Counted from the first letter of the stretch, positions 1-8,717 are shown. The stretch is DNA of 64,000 nt from Qipengyuania sp. YIM B01966 (GCF_016461955.1 NZ_JADMNM010000008.1:1-64000), one strand, 5' to 3'. The notes: a model not told the origin generated them from the letters alone. Numbers and translations: made by a program.

Positions 1-125
1 CGCCAAATGTTCTGACGACGGACATTGGAGCGACTCAGATCAATATCTGCTCGCCTGTCCAAACCTAAAATTCCTAATGTGGTTTCCTATATTTGCTGAC
101 AAATTGGCGATCTCGGAGATTGAAC

Positions 126-821
126 TTGGCTTGTGCTCGCGGTGCTGCCTCACCGAACACCAACACTCAGCGGCGTCTGTTCGCTGCATCAGGCGGATAT
201 TGTCAAAATCCGGACTGCCTTCGGGAGCTTTTTATCGACGCGGACGGCCAAGCCGTGAACGTCGCAGAAATGGCCCATGTATTCGCAGCAAATGACGATG
301 GGCCCCGCGCCAATCCGGAACTTTCCAAGGAAGAAAGGGGAGCCTTCGAGAACCTGATCCTGCTTTGCGCGATCTGCCATACCATGATCGACAAGGCGCC
401 GGACGCCTTTCCCGACACGCGCATCCTCGAATGGAAACGCGAGCACGCCAAAAAGCTGGCGGCGGTATTCGGTGTTACGAAGTTCCCCGATCGTGCCGCT
501 GCGCGGGAAGCGATCGCCCCGCTGCTAGCCAAGAACCATGCGATCTTCAGTCAATATGGTCCTCACATTGAGGCTGCACGCGATCCGGAAAGCGGCGCGG
601 CCGAAACGTGGCGCCGCAAGATGCTCACCGGGATCCTGCCCAACAACAATCGCGTGCTGGCTCAGCTCGACGCGAACCGGCATTTGCTCTCCGAAGAGGA
701 ACTTAAAACCGTCGAGGCATTCCGCCAGCACGTCGACGACCTCGAAGCCGTCCACATCGGTGGTGCGAACGAAGATGCAAGCTGCTTCCCAGCGGGCATG
801 CAGACAATTTTGGAGAAATGA
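126..821 (+). CDS. HNH endonuclease-like protein, first gene of a three-gene island cassette
   Basis: Counting from a TTG at 93, a zinc-supported HNH core is visible: Cys37-x4-Cys42, then A-E-M-A-H with His62, Asn87, and C-A-I-C-H with Cys92, Cys95 and His96. This is the usual layout of a small HNH nuclease with two zinc-binding Cys pairs. The following 120 residues are helical, charged and unassigned. I prefer the TTG at 126 (231 aa) because GGAG at 115-118 lies 7 nt upstream of it; the TTG at 93 lacks such a site. The stop overlaps the next start (ATGA), so the genes should be translationally coupled. The cassette lies next to an integrase and tRNA-Leu. Nuclease chemistry is inferred from motifs; the target is unknown. 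Confidence 0.8.
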   Translation: MACARGAASPNTNTQRRLFAASGGYCQNPDCLRELFIDADGQAVNVAEMAHVFAANDDGPRANPELSKEERGAFENLILLCAICHTMIDKAPDAFPDTRILEWKREHAKKLAAVFGVTKFPDRAAAREAIAPLLAKNHAIFSQYGPHIEAARDPESGAAETWRRKMLTGILPNNNRVLAQLDANRHLLSEEELKTVEAFRQHVDDLEAVHIGGANEDASCFPAGMQTILEK

Positions 822-1468
822 TCGTGGCCGGCAGCGTTACAGATTGGGTCGAAGCCCACGTCGATGATCAATCGGGCTACAAAGTAGTGGGGCGGACCGC
901 AGAGGATTTCCTGATAATCGATGATGGCAAGGGCAATACCGGCACCGTTGCTGTAATCGGCGCCAAGCCGATGGTCGAAGCGGGTGACGTTGCCCCCGTA
1001 CTAGCGATGGCGACCAAGCCGGATTTCATCATCAATGTGCCATCGAGCTCTATCTGGACCGGTGATGCTATCGCTCTGGCGCAAGGCGTGCCGGCGGGCT
1101 TCGGAACGTTCGGGGAACTCGGGAAGGCAGTACGACAAGGCGACCTGACCGGCTACCGAAACAAGGAGTTCGCCTTCTTCGAGGACGCGATCGGCCAGCA
1201 CTCTAATGTTAGGCAAGTCTCGCGGCTGTACGAGTCTGTATTCGTCGCCCACCGCAAAAGGGGCGGCGACCTAACTATCGCTCTCATAGATGCGTATAAC
1301 CTCAGTGCGGAAGACCTCCGCAACGCACGCAAGATGGTCGGCGCCTTCGACATCGCGTTGAAAATGTCGAGCTACGGCAAGGTGACCGATGCAGCACGAA
1401 ACGCAGCAGACTCGATGGGGGCTGAGGCCATGATGTTCGGTGACCTCATGCGACGCCTCGCTAAGTGA
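818..1468 (+). CDS. Unrecognised 216-aa protein, middle gene of the HNH/nucleotidyltransferase cassette
   Basis: I do not recognise this family. The first half looks beta-rich, with short hydrophobic strands around K-P-D-F-I-I-N-V-P near residue 70 followed by a W-T-G segment. The second half is strongly helical and rich in Arg, Ala and Met. There is no signal peptide or membrane segment, so it should be cytoplasmic. No clear RX4-6H HEPN motif is present, although that is the usual partner of an MNT nucleotidyltransferase. It overlaps the HNH gene by 4 nt (ATGA, with GGAG just upstream) and the nucleotidyltransferase by 4 nt (GTGA). The three are therefore likely made together and may form a complex. 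Function is unknown. Confidence 0.75.
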   Translation: MIVAGSVTDWVEAHVDDQSGYKVVGRTAEDFLIIDDGKGNTGTVAVIGAKPMVEAGDVAPVLAMATKPDFIINVPSSSIWTGDAIALAQGVPAGFGTFGELGKAVRQGDLTGYRNKEFAFFEDAIGQHSNVRQVSRLYESVFVAHRKRGGDLTIALIDAYNLSAEDLRNARKMVGAFDIALKMSSYGKVTDAARNAADSMGAEAMMFGDLMRRLAK

Positions 1469-1755
1469 CCCGCGCCCAAAATGTAGATGCACTCGTAGTT
1501 TTGGCCGGGCAGCTCGGAGCGGTCGCAGCAGGGACGGAATGGTACCTGTTCGGCTCAATGGATCGGGAGGAGGAGTTTTGCTCCGATGTTGACCTTCTGA
1601 TTTTGTGTGGAACTGCGGCGCAGGCAGACGCCTTGCGTGCAGCGATCGATCCTGATCAACTTGGCCGCCCCATCGATCTATCCTTGATGACATTTGAGGA
1701 GGAGCGCGAGATCAGCGCCGTCAAGCTTCAGGCCGCACGGAAAATTTACCCCTAA
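1465..1755 (+). CDS. Small MNT-type nucleotidyltransferase
   Basis: This 96-aa protein has the minimal polymerase-beta-like nucleotidyltransferase signature. L-F-G-S occurs at residues 28-31, S-D-V-D-L carries Asp41 and Asp43, and P-I-D-L carries the third acidic residue, Asp71. The length is normal for MNT-domain proteins, which are often antitoxins that AMPylate or otherwise modify a HEPN toxin. Here the neighbour is not a recognisable HEPN protein. Translation starts at a GTG that overlaps the previous stop (GTGA). No independent Shine-Dalgarno is evident, which fits coupling. All three catalytic Asp residues are present, so activity is plausible. Substrate and partner are unknown. Confidence 0.82.
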   Translation: MTRAQNVDALVVLAGQLGAVAAGTEWYLFGSMDREEEFCSDVDLLILCGTAAQADALRAAIDPDQLGRPIDLSLMTFEEEREISAVKLQAARKIYP

Positions 1756-1942
1756 GCGAACTAGCGGACTCTATCGGGCTTTCGGGCGGGGGGGATTTGT
1801 CCAGTACGATTGCACTCGGCTCGCAAAACCAACCTAGCGCTCGTTCGTGAAGCGGATCGCAGTTGCTTAGCATACGTCCGCTTTAAGGTTCGCTCGGAGC
1901 TAGACCGAACGACGATATTTGGGGCGCGAAGCTGCCTCTGCA
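1756..1942. other. Gap between convergent cassette and integrase genes
   Basis: These 187 bases lie between the 3' ends of the nucleotidyltransferase and integrase genes. I see no convincing ORF, no clean intrinsic terminator and no copy of the tRNA-Leu 3' end. Confidence 0.5.
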
Positions 1943-3157
1943 TCACTTTACGATGAGGCGAGCCGCTTCGCGTCGCCGAAGCTCATCAAGATAATCGCTC
2001 CACCATTGCGCCATCTTTACGCGTTCATCCCAGTAGTTCCCGCGATTGTAGACGCCCCGAATAGCGTTGCTGTCGCCGTGGGCCAGAGCACGTTCGATTG
2101 CGTCTGGGTGCCAAAGCCCGCTCTCGTTGAGCATGGTCGAGGCCGTTGAGCGCAGGCCATGCGCTGTCACTTCATCCTTGGTGAACCCCATACGCCGGAA
2201 TGCCGCGTTGATTGTATTCTCGCTCATGGGACGTTGACGCGTATGGAACGCCGGGAAGATGTAGCCCTTGCTCCCGGTAATTGGTTTGAGCTCTCGCAAC
2301 AGGTCCAACACTTGGCGTGATAGCGGCACCACATGGGCCCGCCGCGCCTTCATCTTGCCTTCCGGTATTGTCCAGGTGGCCTTGTCCCAATCGATCTCGT
2401 TCCACTCGCCGTGGCGAAGCTCACCGGGTCGCACAAAGACATGGGGTGCGATCTTCAGCGCGAACTTCGTCGCCGGGTAACATTCGAAATCATCGATAGC
2501 ACGGAGCAGCCCGCCCAACTTCTCTGGTTCGAGGATCGCCGCGTAGTGCCGTGCTTTGGGCGTGACCAGTGCACCCTGCAGGATCGAAGTCGGATCGGTT
2601 TGGCACTGGCCAAGCGCAGCTCCATACCGGAACACCCGGCTTGCGAAGGAGCGGCACTTCTTCGCTGTCTCGAGATTACCTTTGGCTTCGAGTTTCTTGA
2701 GCGCCGCCAGCATCAACTGCGGATCGACATCGTTGATTGGCATATTGCCGATCGCTGGCTTGAGCAGTTCAAGGAACCAGCGCGCCTTGCGCAGCGTGGC
2801 CTCTGCCCTGCCTTCGGGCACCATCTTCTCGTCGATGTACTTATTGGCGATGACCTCGAAGGTGTTCTCCGCACCTAGCTTGATCCTGGCCTTCTTGCGC
2901 TTACGCTCCAGCATTGGATCGATGCCATCGGAAACCTTGAGCCGTGCTCGGTCGCGAAGCTGGCGCGCTTGCGACAAGCTGATCTCAGGGAACGCGCCGA
3001 TGGGCAGCTTCTTCTCCTTACCGCCAAAGCGGTACTTGAAATACCAGAGCTTGGAGCCGTTCGGCTTCACCAAAAGCAGCAGCCCCCGCGAGTCGTATTT
3101 CTTGTATGACTTGTCGGCAGCCCGGAAGCCTTTGATTTCCTGCACATTGAGGCTCAT
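1943..3157 (-). CDS. P4-type tyrosine recombinase/integrase
   Basis: This 404-aa protein has an N-terminal DUF4102-like arm-binding region (residues 1-90, including K-L-W-Y-F-K-Y-R-F-G-G-K), a core-binding domain (about 100-200) and a C-terminal catalytic domain. The catalytic set is complete: Arg243 in V-R-P-G-E-L-R, a Lys near 268-270, H-G-L-R with His333 and Arg336, His360 in L-A-H, and the nucleophile Tyr370 in V-Y-N-R. It therefore looks active. Family members integrate islands into the 3' ends of tRNA genes. The tRNA-Leu gene begins 178 bp beyond its start codon, with repeats in the gap. GAGG lies 8 nt before the ATG. The island extends leftward out of the window. Confidence 0.95.
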   Translation of the reverse strand: MSLNVQEIKGFRAADKSYKKYDSRGLLLLVKPNGSKLWYFKYRFGGKEKKLPIGAFPEISLSQARQLRDRARLKVSDGIDPMLERKRKKARIKLGAENTFEVIANKYIDEKMVPEGRAEATLRKARWFLELLKPAIGNMPINDVDPQLMLAALKKLEAKGNLETAKKCRSFASRVFRYGAALGQCQTDPTSILQGALVTPKARHYAAILEPEKLGGLLRAIDDFECYPATKFALKIAPHVFVRPGELRHGEWNEIDWDKATWTIPEGKMKARRAHVVPLSRQVLDLLRELKPITGSKGYIFPAFHTRQRPMSENTINAAFRRMGFTKDEVTAHGLRSTASTMLNESGLWHPDAIERALAHGDSNAIRGVYNRGNYWDERVKMAQWWSDYLDELRRREAARLIVK

Positions 3158-3247
3158 TTGGGGGCCTCACTTTCGTGCGATTTGGGGGCTTTTGAGCTGG
3201 AGCCCCCAGCCGAGGCCCCCAGAGACGTTGGAACAAAGCGGAACAAA
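3157..3247. repeat. Repeats between integrase and tRNA-Leu (candidate arm-type or operator sites)
   Basis: TTTGGGGGC occurs at 3157-3165 and 3181-3189. Its near complement GCCCCCAG occurs at 3202-3209 and 3215-3222. The four G5 blocks form two direct and two inverted copies within 66 bp. The first copy touches the integrase start codon. A second short direct repeat, GGAACAAA, lies at 3230-3237 and 3240-3247. Placement next to int and the presumed attachment site suggests integrase or excisionase arm sites, or autoregulation. That function is inference. Confidence 0.55.
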
Positions 3248-3334
3248 ACAAGACCTCGCTTTCTGCGCTAGAGGTCAAGAATGGCAGAATTCCGCCGTTT
3301 CTGCAATGTTTTGGAACGTTCTGATGAGAACAAA

Positions 3335-3421
3335 TGGTGCCCAGAAGAGGACTCGAACCTCCACGCCCTTGCGAGCGCCGCCACCTGAAGACGGTGCGTC
3401 TACCAATTCCGCCATCTGGGC
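3335..3421 (-). tRNA. tRNA-Leu (anticodon CAG)
   Basis: On the minus strand an 87-nt class II tRNA can be folded. The acceptor arms are GCCCAGA and TCTGGGC, followed by A73 and an encoded CCA. The D-arm contains GGCGGAATTGGTAGACGC. The anticodon stem CCGTC/GGCGG encloses TTCAGGT, giving CAG. A long variable arm and a T-arm with GGTTCGAGTCC follow. The integrase lies directly downstream of its 3' end, so this is the probable attachment gene. The tRNA remains intact. Confidence 0.95.
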
Positions 3422-3546
3422 ACACAGCGGCTCGGCAAAGGCGCCGGGAACCGCGGGTAGGGGCGCGCAACTAGGAAGTCTGGGCCAGCCTGTCAACGCC
3501 CATTGCACCGCGTCCGGAAGGTTGCCCTGAGGCAGGGGATGAGGCA

Positions 3547-4548
3547 ATGGCTGGTCGTGGTTCAACGGCTTCGGCCTCAAGGCTAAAGAGTTTGGCGAAG
3601 ATGGCGCGCAACAATCCTCTCGACGGCAAACTGGTGGTGCTGTTCGGCGGCGGCGGGTTCGTCGGGACCCACGTGGCGCAGGCACTGCTCGCGCGCGGGG
3701 CGCGCTTGCGGATCGCGGGGCGCAGTGCTGGCGACGCCTGGTCGCTGAAGCCGCTCGCCAATCTCGGGCAGATGCAATTTGCCCCCTGCGATGTTCGCCA
3801 TCGGGGCAGTGTTGCAGCCGCACTCGCCGGGGCCGATGCCGCTGTCAATCTGGTCGGCAGCTTCCACGGTGACCTGATGGCGCTGATGGGCGCCGGTGCG
3901 GGGAATATCGCTGAGGCCGCCGCCGCAGCGGGCGTGGAAAGCCTTGTGCAGGTGAGCGCCATCGGCGCCGATGCCGGCTCTCCTTCGCGCTATGCCCAGG
4001 CCAAGGCGGCCGGCGAGGCGGCGGTTCAATCCGCGTTTCCGAGCGCGACGATCATCCGCCCTTCGGTGCTGTTCGGGCAGCAGGCCGGGCTCATCCCGCT
4101 GATCGCGGGCATGGTGCGGACCTGGCCGATCGTTCCGGTGTTCGCCCCGCATGCGCCGCTCCGCGCGCTGTTCGTCGGCGATGCCGCCGGCGCGATCGTC
4201 CATGCGCTGGCCGATCCGTTGGCGCATGGCGGAAAGATCTACGAAATCGCCGGGCCCGAGGATCTGACGATGCTTGGCCTGCACGATGAGGTCGCCCGCC
4301 TGCAAGGGCGCAAGAGGCTGTTTCCGCAAGTGCCCGATGCACTGTCGGCGCTCATGACCAAACTCCCGCTCGTACCGCTGTCCAGCGACCAGTGGGAAAT
4401 GCTCAAGGCGGGTAATGTACCCAGCGGCCAATATCCGGGGATCGAGGCGCTGGGCGTCGAGCCGAAACCAATCGGCCTGTTCCTCGACCGCTGGATGACC
4501 CGCTATCGCCGCCACGGCCGTTTCAGCGACCATCTGCGGACCGCTTGA
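3547..4548 (+). CDS. NDUFA9-like NAD(P)-binding protein (atypical SDR)
   Basis: This atypical short-chain dehydrogenase has a Rossmann glycine motif at residues 34-40 (G-G-G-G-F-V-G, counted from the ATG at 3547). It matches the bacterial group related to complex I subunit NDUFA9. The following L-L-A-R-G-A-R and N-L-V-G-S segments belong to the nucleotide-binding fold. The canonical SDR Tyr-x3-Lys is represented only by a Y-A-Q-A-K segment. The family usually starts near the glycine motif, so the ATG at 3601 (315 aa) is a credible alternative; the extra 18 residues resemble a weak N-terminal extension. It may act in membrane or respiratory complex upkeep, but substrate and role are unproven. 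Confidence 0.85.
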   Translation: MAGRGSTASASRLKSLAKMARNNPLDGKLVVLFGGGGFVGTHVAQALLARGARLRIAGRSAGDAWSLKPLANLGQMQFAPCDVRHRGSVAAALAGADAAVNLVGSFHGDLMALMGAGAGNIAEAAAAAGVESLVQVSAIGADAGSPSRYAQAKAAGEAAVQSAFPSATIIRPSVLFGQQAGLIPLIAGMVRTWPIVPVFAPHAPLRALFVGDAAGAIVHALADPLAHGGKIYEIAGPEDLTMLGLHDEVARLQGRKRLFPQVPDALSALMTKLPLVPLSSDQWEMLKAGNVPSGQYPGIEALGVEPKPIGLFLDRWMTRYRRHGRFSDHLRTA

Positions 4549-4554
4549 GGCAAG

Positions 4555-5082
4555 CTAGGCTTCGTCTCCGCCATCTTCGAGCCGGCGACGCGCCGCATCG
4601 CCGGGATCGACGGGCGCCTGGAGCACCAGCGGCTCAACCCGCAGCACCGCGCCTGCATGGCCGGTAATCCGCACCCGCGCCCCGGCGGCGAGCGGTGGGC
4701 CATCGGCCAGCCATTCGCCATCACCCACCCTCACGCGGCCGGTTCCGCCCTCCTCGATGGCCTGAACGACGGTGGCGGTTTGGCCGGTCAACCGTGCGCC
4801 GCGATTGTTCATATGGGGGTCGCTGCTGGCGATAGGCTGTTCAATATAGAAGCGATTCGCGGCATATGCGGTGATCAACGACAGCACGGTGAAGCTGACA
4901 ATCTGGATCGGTAGCGAGGGATCCAGGGCAAAGGTGATCGCGCCGGTCAGGAATGCGGCCACCGCCAGCCAGATCAGATAGACGCCGGGCACCAGCAGTT
5001 CGAGCGCGGCCAGAGCCAGTCCGATGGTCAGCCAGATCCAGTGCGCGTCGATGGATGCGAGATCGTCCATCGGCAGGCTCAA
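4555..5082 (-). CDS. NfeD family membrane protein
   Basis: Two to three hydrophobic segments (about residues 14-52 and 60-75) precede a soluble C-terminal OB-fold-like domain. That domain contains G-Q-T-A-T-V and a basic-hydrophobic G-A-R-V-R-I-T-G pattern. This is the short NfeD architecture, without the ClpP-like protease domain. NfeD proteins are regularly encoded beside SPFH proteins and are thought to assist them in membrane microdomains. Here the start overlaps the stop of the paraslipin gene by 4 nt (ATGA), so the two form one transcriptional and translational unit. Confidence 0.9.
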   Translation of the reverse strand: MSLPMDDLASIDAHWIWLTIGLALAALELLVPGVYLIWLAVAAFLTGAITFALDPSLPIQIVSFTVLSLITAYAANRFYIEQPIASSDPHMNNRGARLTGQTATVVQAIEEGGTGRVRVGDGEWLADGPPLAAGARVRITGHAGAVLRVEPLVLQAPVDPGDAARRRLEDGGDEA

Positions 5083-6107
5083 CCCTGCCCGCCGCTGCGC
5101 GGGACACTGGGACGCGGCGCGCCGCTGGTAGACCGTGACGGCACCTGCACATCGCCCGGACCCGGCTCGGGCAGGCGCGGTGCGGCCGAGGTCGCGCCGT
5201 CCTGCGGCCCGACAACTTCGCGCAGCAGCTCGCCCACCCCGCCAAGCGAGCCGATCAACTGCGTCGCTTCGACCGGGAACAGAATGGTCTTGGCATTGGG
5301 GCTGGTGGCGAATTTGCCGACCGCCTTGGTATATTCCTGCGCGATGAAGTAGTTGATCGCCTGACTGCCCGACGTGGCGATCGCGTCGGATACGACCTGC
5401 GTGGCGCGGGCTTCAGCCTCGGCGGCGCGTTCGCGAGCTTCGGCGTCGCGGAAGGCGGCTTCCTTCTTGCCTTCGGCCGATAGGATCGCACTCTGCTTCT
5501 CGCCCTCGGCGCGCAGGATGCGGCTCGCGCGTTCGCCCTCGGCCTCGAGGATTTCGGCACGCTTCAGCCGTTCGGCTTTCATCTGGCGGGCCATCGCCTC
5601 GGAAATGTCCAGCGGCGGGCGGATGTCCTTGATCTCGACGCGGGTGATCTTGACACCCCAGGGCGAGGTTGCGTGATCGACCACCCCGAGCAGCCGGGCA
5701 TTGATCTCGTCGCGCTTGGACAGCGTCTCGTCGAGGTCCATGCTGCCCATCACCGTGCGCAGATTGGTCGTCGTGATGGCCATGATCGCGGCGTAGAGAT
5801 TGTGCACCTCGTACGCGGCCTTGCCGGCGTCGAGCACCTGGAAAAACACCACTGCATCGACGCCGACCATGGCGTTGTCCTTGGTGATGATTTCCTGCCC
5901 AGGAATGTCGAGCACCTGCTCCATCATGTTGATCTTGTGCCCGACCCGGTCAACGAAGGGGGTGATCAGATGGAGGCCCGGATCGGCGGCCTTGGTGAAC
6001 CGGCCGAACCGTTCGATCGTATAGACAAACCCTTGCTTCACGACCCGCACCGCCATCAGCAGGAACAGGACCAGCAGCAGCAACAATCCGATCAGGAAGA
6101 AATCCAT
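5079..6107 (-). CDS. SPFH/band-7 paraslipin (QmcA-like)
   Basis: An N-terminal membrane anchor (residues 1-18, Leu-rich) is followed by an SPFH domain containing F-G-R-F-T-K and [10 protein letters not shown] long Ala/Glu-rich coiled coil (about 190-265) has repeated A-E-G-E-K and A-E-A motifs. Such proteins oligomerise on the inner membrane and often modulate proteases. I chose the ATG at 6107 because GGAGAG lies just upstream and the protein then begins directly with the anchor; an in-frame ATG at 6161 would add 18 unlikely residues. It is the first gene of a two-gene unit with nfeD. Confidence 0.92.
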   Translation of the reverse strand: MDFFLIGLLLLLVLFLLMAVRVVKQGFVYTIERFGRFTKAADPGLHLITPFVDRVGHKINMMEQVLDIPGQEIITKDNAMVGVDAVVFFQVLDAGKAAYEVHNLYAAIMAITTTNLRTVMGSMDLDETLSKRDEINARLLGVVDHATSPWGVKITRVEIKDIRPPLDISEAMARQMKAERLKRAEILEAEGERASRILRAEGEKQSAILSAEGKKEAAFRDAEARERAAEAEARATQVVSDAIATSGSQAINYFIAQEYTKAVGKFATSPNAKTILFPVEATQLIGSLGGVGELLREVVGPQDGATSAAPRLPEPGPGDVQVPSRSTSGAPRPSVPRSGGQG

Positions 6108-6200
6108 CGCTTCACTCTCCACCAGGAAGCCGCATGATAGAAGGCTGCCGAAAGCGGGCAAGGAAAACCGGACCGCCGCGCGCCGCCGACCGACGAGCGG

Positions 6201-7061
6201 CTATAAGCCGGCGTAGAGCGCCAGCTTGCGGGCAAAGGCGCGGTCGGCCTCGGCGGCGTGATAGGACGGGCTGTCGGGTACGGTCCAGCCATGGTCGGCG
6301 GCATAAACCTCGACCTCCGCTTCTCGCCCTGCGGCGGCGGCGGCAGCCTCCAGCGCCGGGCGCACAGCGGGGTCGCGGGCATGGTCGTCCTGCCCGATGG
6401 CAAACAGATAGTGCGCCCGCGCCGCGCCCAACAGCGCGTGCGGGCTGTCGGCGCCTTCGCGCACCAGACCGCCGCCGTGGAAGCTTGCCACAGCGCCGAC
6501 GCGGGACGGCACGGCGGCCGCGCTCCACACGGCGAGCGGGCCGCCCATGCAATATCCCTCGACCCCCACCCCCCGACGCAGATCGACGCTTGGTTGCCGA
6601 TCCAGCCACGCAATCGCGGCCTCGGCATCTCTGCTCACCGCCGGACGGGTGAGCTTGTCCCGCCACGGGCCGACCAGAAGGAAGCCGTCGCGCTCGCGGA
6701 AATCCGCGAAGCTGGCGAATTGCGGCGCCGGCTGGTCACGGTAGAAGGGGTTGAGCACCAGCACCGCATAGCCGGCAGCCGCCATGCGCCGCGCCATCGC
6801 GCCAAACGCGTCGCGCAGCGACGCGATGTCGGGCCAGACGAGGATTGCCGGATGCCGACCCCGTCCCGGCCGGACGAACAGCGCATCCATCATTCCTGAC
6901 GGGGTGGCGATCCGCTCGCGGCTTTCAGCAAGGCCAGCGTCGGTCAGCAGCAGGCTCGCGCAGCCCGCCAGCGCGAGGCTCGCGGCGGTGCCCGCGCTGG
7001 CTGCGGCGAACTGGCGCCGGGTCAGTCTGGCCTGGCGGTGATGGACGTCCTCTTCGCACAT
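6201..7061 (-). CDS. Tat-exported dienelactone hydrolase family protein
   Basis: This alpha/beta hydrolase has the dienelactone hydrolase triad: Cys171 in G-Y-C-M-G-G, an Asp at 225-226 in G-Q-D-D-H, and His257 in A-D-H-G-W. The N terminus has a twin-arginine motif (T-R-R-Q-F, residues 14-18), a hydrophobic stretch and a lipobox-like L-A-G-C ending at Cys34. It is therefore probably exported folded and perhaps lipid-anchored. Family members open lactone or ester rings, but the natural substrate cannot be read from sequence. It is transcribed alone, divergently from the aldehyde dehydrogenase. Confidence 0.88.
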   Translation of the reverse strand: MCEEDVHHRQARLTRRQFAAASAGTAASLALAGCASLLLTDAGLAESRERIATPSGMMDALFVRPGRGRHPAILVWPDIASLRDAFGAMARRMAAAGYAVLVLNPFYRDQPAPQFASFADFRERDGFLLVGPWRDKLTRPAVSRDAEAAIAWLDRQPSVDLRRGVGVEGYCMGGPLAVWSAAAVPSRVGAVASFHGGGLVREGADSPHALLGAARAHYLFAIGQDDHARDPAVRPALEAAAAAAGREAEVEVYAADHGWTVPDSPSYHAAEADRAFARKLALYAGL

Positions 7062-7215
7062 GAGCCAGGTCTCTTTCTGTTCGTCCGCCGTAGCCTAGGC
7101 GCAGCCGGCAGGTTGGCAAGTGGCGCTGGGGGCGACCGCTTGATAGGTTGCGGGCAACAACGCAAAAAACGAATCGATGCGGCAATGTCCGCTCGGCGGT
7201 GCAAGGAGAGCACGA

Positions 7216-8640
7216 ATGACCAAGCCCTATGCCAATCTCATCGGTGGCGAGATGATCTCGACCACAGCGACGATGGACGTCGTCAACCCGGCAACCGAGG
7301 AGGTGATCGGCACCGTCCCCGCTTGCGGCAAGGACGAGCTTGACCGGGCGGTGGCTGCGGCGCGCACCGCGTTCAGGAGCTGGTCGAAAACGCCGATCGA
7401 ACAGCGCCGGGCGGTGATCCAGGCGATCTCGGCAACGATCAAGGAAAATGCCGACGAGCTGCACCGCCTGCTCACCGCCGAACAGGGCAAGCCGCATCAA
7501 CAGGCCATTGGCGAGATTATCGGCGCTTCGATGATGGCGGGCGCGCAATCGACGCTCGAGCTCGATGACGAGGTGAACGAGGACAGCGACGCGCGCATCA
7601 GCCGAACCCGGCGGGTGCCAGTGGGCGTGGTCGGCGGGATCGTGCCGTGGAACTTCCCGGTGATGATGGCGGTGCAGAAGATCGTGCCCGCGCTGCTGTC
7701 GGGCTGCACCATCGTGCTCAAGCCCTCCCCCTTCACGCCGCTGACCACGCTGCGGCTGGCCGAGTTGATCAAGGATGTCGTGCCCGCTGGCACCGTCAAC
7801 ATCATTACCGGCGAGGACAGTCTGGGGCCGCTCATCACCAGCCACCCCGGTATCGACAAGATCACCTTCACCGGCTCGACCGCGACGGGCAAGAAGATCA
7901 TGGAAGGCGCGAGCCGCGATCTGAAACGCATCACGCTCGAACTGGGCGGCAACGACGCCTCGATCGTGCTCCCCGATGCCGATGTCGAAAAGGTCGCCGA
8001 GCAACTGTTCTGGTCGAGCTTCACCAATGCCGGGCAGATCTGTGTCGCCGCCAAGCGGGTCTATATCCACGAGGATATCTATGACGAACTGAGCAAGGCG
8101 ATTGCCGATTATGCCCGCACCGTGAAGGTCGGCGACGGGGCGCAACAGGGCACCGGCGTGGGGCCAGTGCAGAACCGCAAGCAATTCGAACGGGTCTGCG
8201 AACTGATCCAGGATGCCAAGGACCAGGGTTACCAGTTCCTGCTGGGCGGCGATGTCGATCCCAGCGGAACAGGCTATTTTGTGCCGATCACGATCCTGGA
8301 CAATCCGCCCGAGGATGCCCGCATCGTCGCCGAAGAGCAGTTCGGACCGGTCATGCCGCTGATGAAGTTTTCTACCGATGAGGAAGTGATCGAGCGCGCG
8401 AACGCATCGGATTATGGCCTTGCCGGTGCGGTCTGGACCAAGGACACCGACCGCGGCGTGCGGATTGCCGAGCAGCTCGAAACCGGCACGGTGTGGATCA
8501 ACGAATACATGCACCTCTCACCATTCGTCCCGTTTGGCGGGCACAAGCAGTCGGGCTTTGGTGCCGAATATGGCAAGGAAGGGCTGCTCGAATTCACCTA
8601 TCCGCAGGTAATCACGGTGCGCAAGAACGCGGCGGTCTGA
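7216..8640 (+). CDS. NAD(P)-dependent aldehyde dehydrogenase
   Basis: This 474-aa protein has the full aldehyde dehydrogenase fold. P-W-N-F-P places the oxyanion Asn at 146, F-T-G-S-T binds NAD around 218-222, Glu242 lies in E-L-G-G-N-D, and the nucleophile Cys276 in G-Q-I-C. These enzymes oxidise aldehydes to acids through a thiohemiacetal. The substrate class cannot be assigned securely. The start at 7216 is preceded by AAGGAGAG at 8 nt spacing; an in-frame ATG at 7177 lacks this. It stands alone and ends before a hairpin shared with the convergent stress gene. Confidence 0.93.
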   Translation: MTKPYANLIGGEMISTTATMDVVNPATEEVIGTVPACGKDELDRAVAAARTAFRSWSKTPIEQRRAVIQAISATIKENADELHRLLTAEQGKPHQQAIGEIIGASMMAGAQSTLELDDEVNEDSDARISRTRRVPVGVVGGIVPWNFPVMMAVQKIVPALLSGCTIVLKPSPFTPLTTLRLAELIKDVVPAGTVNIITGEDSLGPLITSHPGIDKITFTGSTATGKKIMEGASRDLKRITLELGGNDASIVLPDADVEKVAEQLFWSSFTNAGQICVAAKRVYIHEDIYDELSKAIADYARTVKVGDGAQQGTGVGPVQNRKQFERVCELIQDAKDQGYQFLLGGDVDPSGTGYFVPITILDNPPEDARIVAEEQFGPVMPLMKFSTDEEVIERANASDYGLAGAVWTKDTDRGVRIAEQLETGTVWINEYMHLSPFVPFGGHKQSGFGAEYGKEGLLEFTYPQVITVRKNAAV

Positions 8641-8652
8641 TACCATAAGCAA

Positions 8653-8678
8653 GGGGCGGCATCTCGCGATGCCGCCCC
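8653..8678. terminator. Hairpin between convergent genes
   Basis: Perfect 10-bp arms GGGGCGGCAT and ATGCCGCCCC enclose a 6-nt loop between the aldehyde dehydrogenase and the stress-protein gene. No long T-run follows on either strand, so termination is likely but not textbook. Confidence 0.6.
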
Positions 8679-8717
8679 CCAAATTCCCCCTGGTGCGACC
8701 CTGGGAGAGATGGCCGA

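Noticed and set aside
818-1468. HEPN toxin partner of the nucleotidyltransferase
   Set aside because: No RX4-6H motif at a suitable helix; an R...H pair near residues 135-145 has the wrong spacing.
6925-8514. A 529-aa minus-strand open frame opposite the aldehyde dehydrogenase
   Set aside because: It is a shadow of a complete aldehyde dehydrogenase with full catalytic motifs.
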